Positions 52,719-60,629 of a stretch of DNA of 64,000 nt are shown in pieces; position 1 is the first letter of the stretch; the number at the start of each line of letters is the position of its first letter. Source of the DNA: Tsuneonella rigui (GTDB taxonomy: Bacteria > Pseudomonadota > Alphaproteobacteria > Sphingomonadales > Sphingomonadaceae); contig NZ_RSEL01000013.1 in the NCBI RefSeq assembly GCF_003958625.1, forward strand, positions 124,001-188,000. The letters are read 5' to 3'. Both the position numbers and the translations under genes were made by a program. The notes under the pieces are model-generated. The model saw nothing but the letters and a program-made list of their open reading frames with translations, was not told the DNA's origin and ran no database searches.

Positions 52719-53914
52719 GCCGCGTCCATCGCGGCGAAGGCTTGGGCGAGGTCGGCGATCAGGTCGGACGAGTCTTCCAGCCCGATCGACAGCCTGACGC
52801 CGAGGCGCGCGTCGTCGGGCCAGCCCGTGGGCGGCCACGGAGTGGCGGAGCGGAGTTCGCCGGCATCGAATGGGGTCACCAGGCTCTCGAACCCGCCCCA
52901 GCTATAGCCGATGCCGAAGAGGTTGAGGGCGTCGATGAAACGCGCGCGCGCGGCATCGTCCCGCCCTGCGAATACGAAGCTCAGCAAGCCGCAGCCGCCA
53001 GTGAAGTCCCGCTGCCAGATCTCGTGCCCCGGCGATCCCGGTAGCATTGGGCACAGCGCCCGCGCCACCTCCTCGCGCCCCTCCAGCCATTGCGCGATGG
53101 TGAGCGCGCTCGCGGTGCTGCGTTCGAGCCGCACGCCCATCGTCCTCAAGCCGCGCAGCGCGAGCGCGGCGTCGTCGGGCGACACGACCTGGCCAAGGCT
53201 CTGCGCGGTCTGGCGCAGCCGCGCGTGCCAACGCGCCCCGCCGCTGGCCGAGCCCATCATCAGGTCCGAATGGCCACCGACGTGCTTGGTCAGGCTCATC
53301 ACCGCCATGTCGCAGCCGTGCTGGAACGGCTGGAAGCCCAGCGGGCTGGCCCAGGTGTTGTCGAGCACCACCGTTGCGCCCTGACCGCGCGCAATCGCGG
53401 CGAGCGCGGGCACGTCGCACACTTCCATCGTCAGGCTGCCGGGGTTCTCCAGCATGACCGCGCGGGTCCGCTCGCAGAACGCCAGCTCGAAGGACGTGTG
53501 GTCGAGCGGATCGAAGAAGCGTGCCTCGATCCCCATGCGCTTCAAAAGACCGGTCGCCATCAGCCGGGTCGGTTCGTAGGCGTTGTCGGTCACCAGCACG
53601 ACATCGCCCGGAGCAAGCACCGCCAGCAGCGCCCCGGCGATTGCCGCCACTCCGCTGGGGTAGAGCACCGTCCCCGCCGCGCCCGGACCGAGCTCGGTCA
53701 GCGCCTCGGCTAGCGCCCACTGCGTCGGTGCGCCGCGGCGGCCGTAGAAGAAGTGCCCGTCGGCGTTATGCTTCTTGCCCTCGTCGAGCGCGGCCATGTT
53801 GGCATAGAGATGCGTGCTCGCGCGCCATACCGGCGGGTTGACCACGGGGCCGGTCCATTCGGGGCGCCGGCCCGCCTCGACCAGCCGGGTGCCGGGTTTA
53901 CGCCCGTCGCTCAC
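52715..53914 (-). CDS. metC: Cystathionine beta-lyase
   Basis: This 399-residue PLP enzyme of the Cys/Met metabolism family most resembles cystathionine beta-lyase, which splits cystathionine to homocysteine, pyruvate and ammonia. PLP Lys lies in MSLTKHVGGHSDLMMG; YGRRGAPTQWALAEAL and DNTWASPLGFQPFQHG, with SWGGFESLV at the substrate site, favour the beta-lyase over the gamma-synthase. The GTG at 53914 overlaps the sseA stop by four bases. A gamma-lyase role cannot be excluded. Confidence 0.92.
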   Translation of the reverse strand: MSDGRKPGTRLVEAGRRPEWTGPVVNPPVWRASTHLYANMAALDEGKKHNADGHFFYGRRGAPTQWALAEALTELGPGAAGTVLYPSGVAAIAGALLAVLAPGDVVLVTDNAYEPTRLMATGLLKRMGIEARFFDPLDHTSFELAFCERTRAVMLENPGSLTMEVCDVPALAAIARGQGATVVLDNTWASPLGFQPFQHGCDMAVMSLTKHVGGHSDLMMGSASGGARWHARLRQTAQSLGQVVSPDDAALALRGLRTMGVRLERSTASALTIAQWLEGREEVARALCPMLPGSPGHEIWQRDFTGGCGLLSFVFAGRDDAARARFIDALNLFGIGYSWGGFESLVTPFDAGELRSATPWPPTGWPDDARLGVRLSIGLEDSSDLIADLAQAFAAMDAA

Positions 53915-54759
53915 CGCGCCACCCCGGTTTCCTTGGGGGTTGCAGGGTCGGCGCCCCATTCGCTCCAACTCCCGTCGTAGAGCGCGGCGTCGTCGATGCC
54001 GAGCAGGTGCAGGGCAAACAGCAGGACCGACGCGGTCACGCCGCTGCCGCAGCTCGTGACGATCGGGCGCGACAGGTCGACGCCCGCGCGCTCGAAAGCC
54101 GCGCGCAGGTCGCCCTTGGACTTGAAGGTGCCGTCGGCGGCGAACAGATCGCCGAAGAACAGGTTGCGCGCGCCCGGGATGTGTCCACCGGGCAGGTTAT
54201 GGATCGTGTCCGGGGTCTCGCCGGTGAAACGGCCTGCGTCGCGCGCATCGATGACCTGCTCTGCTCGACTGTCGACGTTGGCGATCACGTCCGTCTTGCT
54301 GCGCACGTTGCGCCAATCGGACTGGGCTTCCTGTGCCGCTATCGATTCCCCAAAGGCTTCGCCCCTTTCGAGCGGTCGTCCCTCGGCCTTCCACTTCGCG
54401 ATCCCGCCGTCGAGCAGCGCAACATTGCGCAGGCCGTTCATGCGCAAGATGAACCACGCCCGCGACGAGGTTTTCACATCGCTGTCGTCGTAGATGACGA
54501 TCCGATCGTCCCGACCAATGCCGAGCTTTGCCATCCGCTCCGCGAACTGCGCAGCGGTGGGAAGCGCGTTGGGAACGGGTGAGCCCGCATCCTTCAGGCT
54601 CCCCAGATCGAGAAACAGCGCGCCGGGAATGTGCGCCGCAGCGAACTCCGCGCGCGGATCGCGGTTCTTGGCCGGCAGGTGCGCCGATGCGTCGATGACC
54701 TTGAGATCGCTCGCGCCCAGCTCGCCGGCGAGCCACTTGGTCGATACCAGGCTGTCCAT
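53911..54759 (-). CDS. sseA: 3-mercaptopyruvate sulfurtransferase
   Basis: This 282-residue protein has two rhodanese domains. The first is inactive; the second carries the catalytic Cys237 in VTSCGSGVTASVLL, whose CGSGVT loop is typical of mercaptopyruvate rather than thiosulfate specificity. It moves sulfur from 3-mercaptopyruvate to thiols or cyanide. It heads an operon with metC and mscS and begins 34 bases after the membrane protein gene upstream, so it may be read from that promoter. Confidence 0.94.
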   Translation of the reverse strand: MDSLVSTKWLAGELGASDLKVIDASAHLPAKNRDPRAEFAAAHIPGALFLDLGSLKDAGSPVPNALPTAAQFAERMAKLGIGRDDRIVIYDDSDVKTSSRAWFILRMNGLRNVALLDGGIAKWKAEGRPLERGEAFGESIAAQEAQSDWRNVRSKTDVIANVDSRAEQVIDARDAGRFTGETPDTIHNLPGGHIPGARNLFFGDLFAADGTFKSKGDLRAAFERAGVDLSRPIVTSCGSGVTASVLLFALHLLGIDDAALYDGSWSEWGADPATPKETGVAR

Positions 54760-54793
54760 CGCCGCCGAGCCTAGCCGCGCGGCGCCGACACGG

Positions 54794-55876
54794 TCAATCG
54801 AGCGCGTGCTGGCTGACCGAGCGGTAGGTCTGCGGCATCTCGTCGAGCCGGAACGGCTGCAGCCGCTGGTTCACACCCCCGGGCACCCCGACCACGAACG
54901 TGCGCGCCACGGGGATCAGGCCTTCGGCCTCTCCCCGCACGCGCAGCAGCGGGACATAGACCACGGCCTTGCCGTGCGGAATCGGGCGAATCTCGGCCAC
55001 CGGCAGGCGGAGTTCGCCCGCAACGGTGACGCTCTGGCCCGGATCGAGCTGCGCGATCGTCTTGACCGGAGCCAGCGGCAGCAGCGGATCGGCGAGCTGC
55101 TGGTCGGTCGGAATGCGCGCGTGGGCGGTGACGAGATCGGCTCCGAGCTTGACGTCGGTCAGCGGCTGGCCGCCGCGATTGGTCACCAGCACTTCGTAGC
55201 TCAGCGTGGCATAGACCATGCTGCGCGCCATACGCAGCGCGCGTGCCTCGATCCTGAGCTGCGGGCCAGTCGCGGCAAGCGGCGGTTCGGCGACCAGCGC
55301 CGGCTCCGGATCGGGCGCAACGCGCGGCCGCTCGATCTCTGCCGGCGGTTCATCTTCGCGGCGACGGCGGCGCAAGTACAGCGCGGTGCCGATTCCGCCC
55401 GCGATGGCGAGTGCGCCCAGGATCGACGCCCAGCCGATCCACCCATCATCCGCCGGTGCGGTAACTTCAGGCGCCGCTGCACTCTCGGTCGGTAGCGGAA
55501 AGGTTGGCGGGAGGGGTGATGCACTGGTCGGAGCCGGCAGCGGCGTCTCGGTGCCGGGAAGCGTTGCGGGCTGCTGCGCGGTCGGTGCAGCGGTGGCGGT
55601 GACGCGCGGCGGCAAGGCGCTGGTGGTGGGCGATGCGACCGGTCGCGGAGTGGGCGTCGCCACCGGGGTCGGAGTCGGCGTTGGAACCGGAGTCGGGGTG
55701 GGCGTGTTGTCGCGCGGGCGCGTCAGGATCGGCCGGTCCGGATCGACCGGGCCCTGGATGTCGGTCGCGGTCGGCGTGGGCGTGGGCAGGCGGAAGCCGC
55801 CCGGCGCGCTCTGCGCGGCGAGCGGTGCGCCGGCCACGGCGAGCGCGATCAAGCTGGAGTGAGCGAGTTTTTTCAT
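54794..55876 (-). CDS. Thr/Pro-rich membrane protein
   Basis: This is a 360-residue protein with a signal peptide (MKKLAHSSLIALAVAGAPLAAQS), a long extracytoplasmic low-complexity region of repeated Thr-Pro (PTPTPTPVPTPTPTPV style) up to ~145, one membrane helix (~148-166, WASILGALAIAGGIGTALYL), a basic stop-transfer RRRRRE and a soluble C-terminal domain of ~180 residues (EVLVTNRGGQPLTDVKLGADLV, IAQLDPGQSVTVAGELRLP) that looks like an immunoglobulin-like beta sandwich. I do not recognise a family. It comes before sseA on the same strand. Confidence 0.7.
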   Translation of the reverse strand: MKKLAHSSLIALAVAGAPLAAQSAPGGFRLPTPTPTATDIQGPVDPDRPILTRPRDNTPTPTPVPTPTPTPVATPTPRPVASPTTSALPPRVTATAAPTAQQPATLPGTETPLPAPTSASPLPPTFPLPTESAAAPEVTAPADDGWIGWASILGALAIAGGIGTALYLRRRRREDEPPAEIERPRVAPDPEPALVAEPPLAATGPQLRIEARALRMARSMVYATLSYEVLVTNRGGQPLTDVKLGADLVTAHARIPTDQQLADPLLPLAPVKTIAQLDPGQSVTVAGELRLPVAEIRPIPHGKAVVYVPLLRVRGEAEGLIPVARTFVVGVPGGVNQRLQPFRLDEMPQTYRSVSQHALD

Positions 55877-55982
55877 GGTTCCCGAGCACGCCGTTCAAGC
55901 GTCGGCGGCGCTGAATAGGCACTGAATTGGCCGAGTCCACCATTGCCTTGCGAGCACGCGCGATTAGGCCCAGATGCGCGGC

Positions 55983-56441
55983 ATGAGCGACACACTCCAA
56001 CCGCGCCACCTGGGCCAGGCGAGCACGCTGCCCGCTTCGCCGGAAGAGGCGGTGCTCGACTACGTGCCCAACCCGCGCGCCGAGACGCTGTATCTAGTGC
56101 GGTTTGCCGCACCCGAGTTCACTTCGCTGTGCCCCGTCACCGGCCAGCCCGACTTCGCGCACCTGGTAATCGACTACGCGCCGGGCGAGACGATCGTCGA
56201 ATCGAAAAGCCTCAAGCTGTTTCTCGGCAGCTTCCGCAACCACTGCGGCTTCCACGAGGATGTGACAGTGGGGATCGGCCAGCGGCTCGCACAAGAGATG
56301 CAACCTCGCTGGCTGCGCATCGGCGGGTACTGGTACCCGCGCGGCGGCATCCCGATCGACGTGTTCTGGCAAACCGGTGCGCCGCCGGAAGGGTTGTGGG
56401 TGCCCGACCAGGGCGTCGCGAGCTATCGGGGCCGCGGATGA
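55983..56441 (+). CDS. queF: NADPH-dependent 7-cyano-7-deazaguanine reductase
   Basis: This 152-residue enzyme reduces preQ0 to preQ1 in queuosine synthesis. It is the short (unimodular) QueF form with the catalytic Cys50 in [10 protein letters not shown], Asp57, and the QueF motif [27 protein letters not shown] near the C terminus is also conserved. ATG at 55974 would add three residues; neither start has a strong ribosome site. Its stop overlaps the fumC start (ATGA). Confidence 0.96.
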   Translation: MSDTLQPRHLGQASTLPASPEEAVLDYVPNPRAETLYLVRFAAPEFTSLCPVTGQPDFAHLVIDYAPGETIVESKSLKLFLGSFRNHCGFHEDVTVGIGQRLAQEMQPRWLRIGGYWYPRGGIPIDVFWQTGAPPEGLWVPDQGVASYRGRG

Positions 56442-57817
56442 GCGGCACCCGCACCGAGAGCGACACGTTCGGCCCCATCGAGGTGCCGGCGGATCACCTT
56501 TGGGGCGCGCAGACCCAGCGGTCCTTGCAGAACTTCAGGATCGGCGGCGAGACGATGCCGGTGTCGCTGATCCGCGCGCTCGGCACGATCAAGCGCGCGG
56601 CGGCGGAAGCCAACCGCGAACTTGGCGTGCTGGATGGGAAGCTGGCCGATGTGATAGCGACCGCCGCGCAGGAAGTGATCGACGGCAAGCTCGACGCCGA
56701 ATTCCCGCTGGTGGTGTGGCAGACCGGTTCGGGCACCCAGTCGAACATGAATGCCAACGAAGTGATCGCCAACCGCGCGATCCAGCTGCTTGGCGGGGAG
56801 GTCGGCTCAAAGAAGCCGGTCCACCCGAACGATCACGTCAACATGAGCCAGAGCTCGAACGATACCTTCCCGAGCGCGATCCACGTCGCGGTGGCGGGCG
56901 AGATTGTCCGGCACCTGCTGCCTGCCCTGAAGGCAATGGTGGGCGACTTGGCGGCGAAGGCCGGGCAGTGGAACGACATCGTCAAGATCGGCCGCACGCA
57001 TACGCAAGACGCGACCCCGCTGACGCTGGGGCAGGAGTTCTCCGGCTACGCGGCGCAGTTGGAAGCCGCGATCGAGCGGATCGAGCTCACTCTGCCGGGT
57101 CTCTACGAGCTGGCGCAGGGCGGCACGGCGGTCGGCACCGGGCTCAATGCTCCCGAAGGTTTCGCCGAACTCGTCGCCGCCAAGATCGCCGCCATCACCG
57201 GCCTGCCGTTCGTCACCGCGCCCAACAAGTTCGCCGCGCTCGCCGCGCAGGACGCGCTGGTGTTCGCGCACGGGGCGCTCAACGCGCTGGCGGCGGGGCT
57301 GTACAAGATCGCCGGCGACATCCGCCTGCTCGGCTCGGGCCCGCGCTCGGGGCTAGGCGAGCTGGCGTTGCCGGAAAACGAGCCGGGCAGCTCGATCATG
57401 CCGGGCAAGGTCAACCCGACCCAGGTCGAGGCACTGACCCAGGTGTGCATCGAGGTGTTCGGCAACCACGCCGCGCTGACCTTCGCCGGCAGCCAGGGGC
57501 AGTTCGAGCTCAACACCTATCGCCCTGTGATGGCGTGGAACGCGCTCCGCTCGGTGCGCCTGCTGGCCGATGCCTGCGAGAGCTTTACCGAGCATTTGCT
57601 CAAGGGACTCGAACCGCGGCGCGACAACATCCGTCGCGGGCTGGAAAATTCCCTGATGCTGGTGACCGCACTCGCGCCGGAAATCGGCTATGACAAGGCC
57701 GCCGCGATCGCCAAGCGGGCGCACAAGCAGGGCACCACTCTGCGCGAAGCCGCGCTGGCGAACGGCGTGAGCGAGGCCGACTTCGACCGTCTCGTACGCC
57801 CGGAGGACATGGTTTAG
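56438..57817 (+). CDS. fumC: Fumarate hydratase class II
   Basis: This 459-residue cytoplasmic homotetramer interconverts fumarate and malate in the TCA cycle without an iron-sulfur cluster. The family signature [13 protein letters not shown] and the catalytic-site segments [26 protein letters not shown] and [19 protein letters not shown] are intact. It starts in the queF stop and ends with a stop codon shared in part with xthA on the other strand. Confidence 0.98.
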   Translation: MSGTRTESDTFGPIEVPADHLWGAQTQRSLQNFRIGGETMPVSLIRALGTIKRAAAEANRELGVLDGKLADVIATAAQEVIDGKLDAEFPLVVWQTGSGTQSNMNANEVIANRAIQLLGGEVGSKKPVHPNDHVNMSQSSNDTFPSAIHVAVAGEIVRHLLPALKAMVGDLAAKAGQWNDIVKIGRTHTQDATPLTLGQEFSGYAAQLEAAIERIELTLPGLYELAQGGTAVGTGLNAPEGFAELVAAKIAAITGLPFVTAPNKFAALAAQDALVFAHGALNALAAGLYKIAGDIRLLGSGPRSGLGELALPENEPGSSIMPGKVNPTQVEALTQVCIEVFGNHAALTFAGSQGQFELNTYRPVMAWNALRSVRLLADACESFTEHLLKGLEPRRDNIRRGLENSLMLVTALAPEIGYDKAAAIAKRAHKQGTTLREAALANGVSEADFDRLVRPEDMV

Positions 57818-58587
57818 TCGGCGAGTTCGATCCACACCGGCGCGTGGTCGCTGGTCTTTTCCCAGCTGCGCGCTTCGCGATCGACTTCGGCGGCGCGGAG
57901 GCGCTTCTTGAGCGATGGGCTCAGCAGGAAGTGATCGATCCGTAAGCCCGCGTTCCGCGCGAAGGCGTTCCGGAAGTAGTCGAAGAAGGTGTAGATCGTC
58001 TCGTCCGGGTGCATCGCGCGCAGGGCGTCGGTCCAGCCCTGGTCGACCAGCTTGAACCACGCCGCGCGCACCTCGGGCGCGAACAGGGCGTCGTCGAGCC
58101 AGCGCTCGGGTTTGTAGACGTCCTTCTCAGTGGGCATGACGTTGAAGTCGCCCATCAACACCACCGGCAGCTTGCTGGCGATCAGCTCGGCGGCATGCGC
58201 GGTCAGGCGCTCGAACCACTCCAGTTTGTAGTCGAACTTGGGCCCCGGGCGCGGGTTGCCGTTGGGGAGGTAAAGCCCGCCGAACACCACCCCGTTGATC
58301 GCCGCCTCGATGTAGCGGCTCTGCACGTCCTCCGGATCGCCGGGGAGGCCGCGCCGGGTCTCGTGGATCTCGCCCACCCGGCTCAAAAGCGCGACGCCGT
58401 TCCAGCGGCTCTGGCCGTGCCAAGCGACCTCGTAACCGAGCTGGCGGATCGGCTCGGCTGGAAACTTCTCGTCGGGCGCCTTGAGTTCCTGCAGCGCCAC
58501 CACGTCGGGCTGCGCCTGCTCCAGCCAGCGGAGCAGCACCGGCAGCCGCCCGTTCACCCCGTTCACGTTGTACGTCGCGATCTTCAC
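57814..58587 (-). CDS. xthA: Exodeoxyribonuclease III
   Basis: This 257-residue AP endonuclease/3'-exonuclease takes part in base-excision repair. The EEP fold is clear: [22 protein letters not shown], the metal Glu in [50 protein letters not shown], and the final [10 protein letters not shown] with SDHAPVW. The start is placed at GTG 58587, where the family begins; an upstream ATG at 58614 adds nine unlike residues. Its last bases overlap the fumC stop. Confidence 0.95.
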   Translation of the reverse strand: MKIATYNVNGVNGRLPVLLRWLEQAQPDVVALQELKAPDEKFPAEPIRQLGYEVAWHGQSRWNGVALLSRVGEIHETRRGLPGDPEDVQSRYIEAAINGVVFGGLYLPNGNPRPGPKFDYKLEWFERLTAHAAELIASKLPVVLMGDFNVMPTEKDVYKPERWLDDALFAPEVRAAWFKLVDQGWTDALRAMHPDETIYTFFDYFRNAFARNAGLRIDHFLLSPSLKKRLRAAEVDREARSWEKTSDHAPVWIELAD

Positions 58588-58687
58588 TTGGCTGCCAACG
58601 CCTCGGGCATGCAATTGGTGCCGCTAGGGGAATCTGCGTAACCTCAGAAGACCGCTTCGTTCGCTATGCGCGGCGATAAGCCAGGTG

Positions 58688-59065
58688 ATGGGCTTGGTGC
58701 ACCAACTCGAACTGCCGCCTTCGCGCGAGGCGGGCGAACTGCGCGCTGCCGCCCGCCGCCGCGTGCTGATGCGCGCGATCATGCGGTTGCAAGGGCAGAG
58801 CGACGGGTGGCCGCTGACGGTGAAGGACCTCTCGTCGACCGGCATGAAAGCCCGAGCGCCGGTCGCGATGTTTCCCGGCTCGCGGGTCGAGATCGGCCTG
58901 CCCAACATCGGCTGGGTGCCGGGCGAGGTCGTCCGTATCGAAGGCGAGGACGCGATCGGCATCCGCTTCGGCGTGGTGATCGATCCGGAGGCGACCCAGG
59001 TACGGGTGAGCGGCAGCTACGGCGCAGCGCCCGGAGCGGCGGCGGTCCAACTGCGCAGGGTCTGA
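58688..59065 (+). CDS. PilZ domain protein
   Basis: This 125-residue protein is mainly one PilZ domain, a sensor for cyclic di-GMP. The RxxxR part is in AAARRRVLMRAIMRLQ, and the D-x-S-x-x-G part is DLSSTGMKA, followed by GSRVEIGLPNIGWVPGEVVRIEGEDAIGIRF. The target is not evident; no flagellar, pilus or cellulose gene is nearby. The codon before the ATG is GTG (58685) and could also serve as start. It precedes tRNA-Thr on the other strand by eight bases. Confidence 0.88.
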   Translation: MGLVHQLELPPSREAGELRAAARRRVLMRAIMRLQGQSDGWPLTVKDLSSTGMKARAPVAMFPGSRVEIGLPNIGWVPGEVVRIEGEDAIGIRFGVVIDPEATQVRVSGSYGAAPGAAAVQLRRV

Positions 59066-59073
59066 CGGGAACG

Positions 59074-59147
<74 letters not shown>

Positions 59148-59204
59148 GGACCAGCGGTCCGCGCGCGCTTTGCGGCAATCCGCGGCCGAGGTCCAGAGGC
59201 TCGC

Positions 59205-59576
59205 TTAGGCGTAGCTGACCACTTCCCATTCGATGTGGTCCCAATCGAAGAAGTAGAACCGGCGGCCGGGCTCGTAGTCAGCATGATTGAACGGTTCGAG
59301 TCCGGATTCCTTCACCACCTCCTCCGCCGCATTGAGATCGTCGACCAGCAGGCCGACATGGTTGAGCGGCGCGCCCTTGGCGCAAGGCCCCGCGGCGCCG
59401 TCGCGCGTGTAGAGCGCGATGTAGGCGTCATCGGTGCCGCAGTGGATCGTCCACCCGCCGAGCTGCGAGGGACCCCGCCAGCGTTCGTGCCAGCCGCATA
59501 GCTTTTCCAGCAGCGCGGCGCTGCGCTCGGGGTCGGAGACGGTGATGTTGCAATGTTCGAGCGTGCCGGTCGGCAT
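59205..59576 (-). CDS. VOC (glyoxalase/dioxygenase fold) family protein
   Basis: This 123-residue protein has one vicinal oxygen chelate domain: LEHCNITVSDPERSAALLEKLCGWHERW, IALYTRDG, and LNHVGLLVDDLNAAEEVVKESG, with the possible metal ligands His8, His72-region and Glu in DHIEWEVVSY. Members include glyoxalases and resistance proteins; the reaction here is unknown. It is transcribed away from soxR. A SoxR box with a 19-base promoter spacer lies 54-71 bases upstream of its ATG, so it is probably redox-induced. Confidence 0.88.
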   Translation of the reverse strand: MPTGTLEHCNITVSDPERSAALLEKLCGWHERWRGPSQLGGWTIHCGTDDAYIALYTRDGAAGPCAKGAPLNHVGLLVDDLNAAEEVVKESGLEPFNHADYEPGRRFYFFDWDHIEWEVVSYA

Positions 59577-59629
59577 CGGAATCCCTCGCTTCTGCCGCGG
59601 ATCGAATCGCCCGCTTGGCGTTGATGCAA

Positions 59630-59647
59630 CCTCAAGCTAACTTGAGG
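59630..59647. promoter_or_regulatory. SoxR box between the VOC gene and soxR
   Basis: CCTCAAGCTAACTTGAGG is an 18-base dyad that differs at one central base from the SoxR site of the E. coli soxS promoter. On the minus strand TTGACC, a 19-base spacer containing the dyad, and CATCAA give the stretched promoter geometry typical of MerR-family activation, directed at the VOC gene. The site ends 16 bases before the soxR ATG. Confidence 0.85.
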
Positions 59648-59663
59648 TCAAGGAGATTTCGCG

Positions 59664-60104
59664 ATGCTGCGATCGAGCGACCTTTTGACCATCGGCGACC
59701 TCGCGCGCCGCACCGGCCTGTCGGTCTCGGCAATCCGCTATTACGAGAAGCGCGGCCTGATCGAACCGCTGCGTACCGGCGGCAACCAGCGGCGTTTCCT
59801 GCGCAGCGACATCCGCCGCCTGAGCTTCGTCCTGATCGCGCAGAACCTTGGCCTGTCACTCGGCGAAATCGAGCGCGAGCTGGCGCGTCTGCCGCAGGGC
59901 CGCAATCCCTCGCAGCGCGATTGGGAGCGAATCAGCACCGGCGTCCGCGCCGCAATCGACGCCAGGATCGCGACGCTCGAAAAGACCCGCGAGGACCTCA
60001 CCGGATGCATCGGCTGCGGCTGCCTGAGCCTGAAGAAATGCCGCCTCTACAACCCACAGGACAAGTGGGGCGAGGGCGGTGCCGGACCCCGCGTGCTGCG
60101 CTAG
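59664..60104 (+). CDS. soxR: Redox-sensing activator SoxR
   Basis: This 146-residue MerR-family regulator binds DNA as a dimer and is switched on by oxidation of a [2Fe-2S] cluster. The HTH is at LTIGDLARRTGLSVSAIRYYEKRGLI, the dimer helix follows, and Cys115, Cys118, Cys120 and Cys126 (CIGCGCLSLKKC) form the SoxR cluster motif C-x2-C-x-C-x5-C. AAGGAG lies eight bases before the ATG. The divergent VOC gene is the likely target; a soxS gene is absent, as in most non-enteric bacteria. Confidence 0.97.
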   Translation: MLRSSDLLTIGDLARRTGLSVSAIRYYEKRGLIEPLRTGGNQRRFLRSDIRRLSFVLIAQNLGLSLGEIERELARLPQGRNPSQRDWERISTGVRAAIDARIATLEKTREDLTGCIGCGCLSLKKCRLYNPQDKWGEGGAGPRVLR

Positions 60105-60628
60105 GCTTCCGGTCCCAGCGTCGGATCGAGATCACGCGGCCTGGCGAAGTGGACCAGTTTGCCGATGTCCTTGCCCAGCGCGGACCAGTCATCGATCGCC
60201 AGCTCCAGCACCGCGAAGGTGGCGGTGGGGAACTTGACCGAGGCTTCGTCGAACAGGTCGTTCTCGTGCTCCGGCGGGATCAGCGCGAACAGGACGTCCT
60301 GCAGGCCAGGGTTGTGCCCCGCGAGGAGGACCGTGTCGGCCTCGCCTGCCTCGCGCAGGACATCGAGCAGTGTGTCCGCATCAGCGAGGTAGACGCGCTT
60401 GTCGTAACGCCCCTCGACCCCCGGCAGCGCCTCGTCGAGCGTCTGCACCACTCGCGCGGCGGGGCTGGCGACGACGGCGCCCCACTTCACCCCGTGATCG
60501 CGGATGTGCTGGCCGATCAGGCGCGCGCCGCGGCGGCCGCGCTCGTTCAGGCCGCGGTCGAAATCGCGCATGCCAATGTCGTCCCAATCGGACTTCGCAT
60601 GGCGCAGGAGGCCGAGCAGTTTGGGCAG
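60101..60628 (-). CDS. sixA: Phosphohistidine phosphatase SixA family, apparent CTG start
   Basis: This is a histidine phosphatase of about 175 residues. The catalytic RH pair lies in LLGLLRHAKSDWDD, and a second active-site His in LLAGHNPGLQD. The first in-frame ATG (60571) would remove the RH motif, so translation must begin earlier. The frame closes at a TGA (60635-60637), and the only reasonable start between them is CTG at 60628, giving MPKLLGLLRHAKS, the normal family N terminus. The helicase stop (60630-60632) lies one base before it, so termination-coupled initiation is likely. A sequencing error or a recent ATG-to-CTG change are alternatives. Confidence 0.82.
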   Translation of the reverse strand: MPKLLGLLRHAKSDWDDIGMRDFDRGLNERGRRGARLIGQHIRDHGVKWGAVVASPAARVVQTLDEALPGVEGRYDKRVYLADADTLLDVLREAGEADTVLLAGHNPGLQDVLFALIPPEHENDLFDEASVKFPTATFAVLELAIDDWSALGKDIGKLVHFARPRDLDPTLGPEA

Positions 60629-60629
60629 G

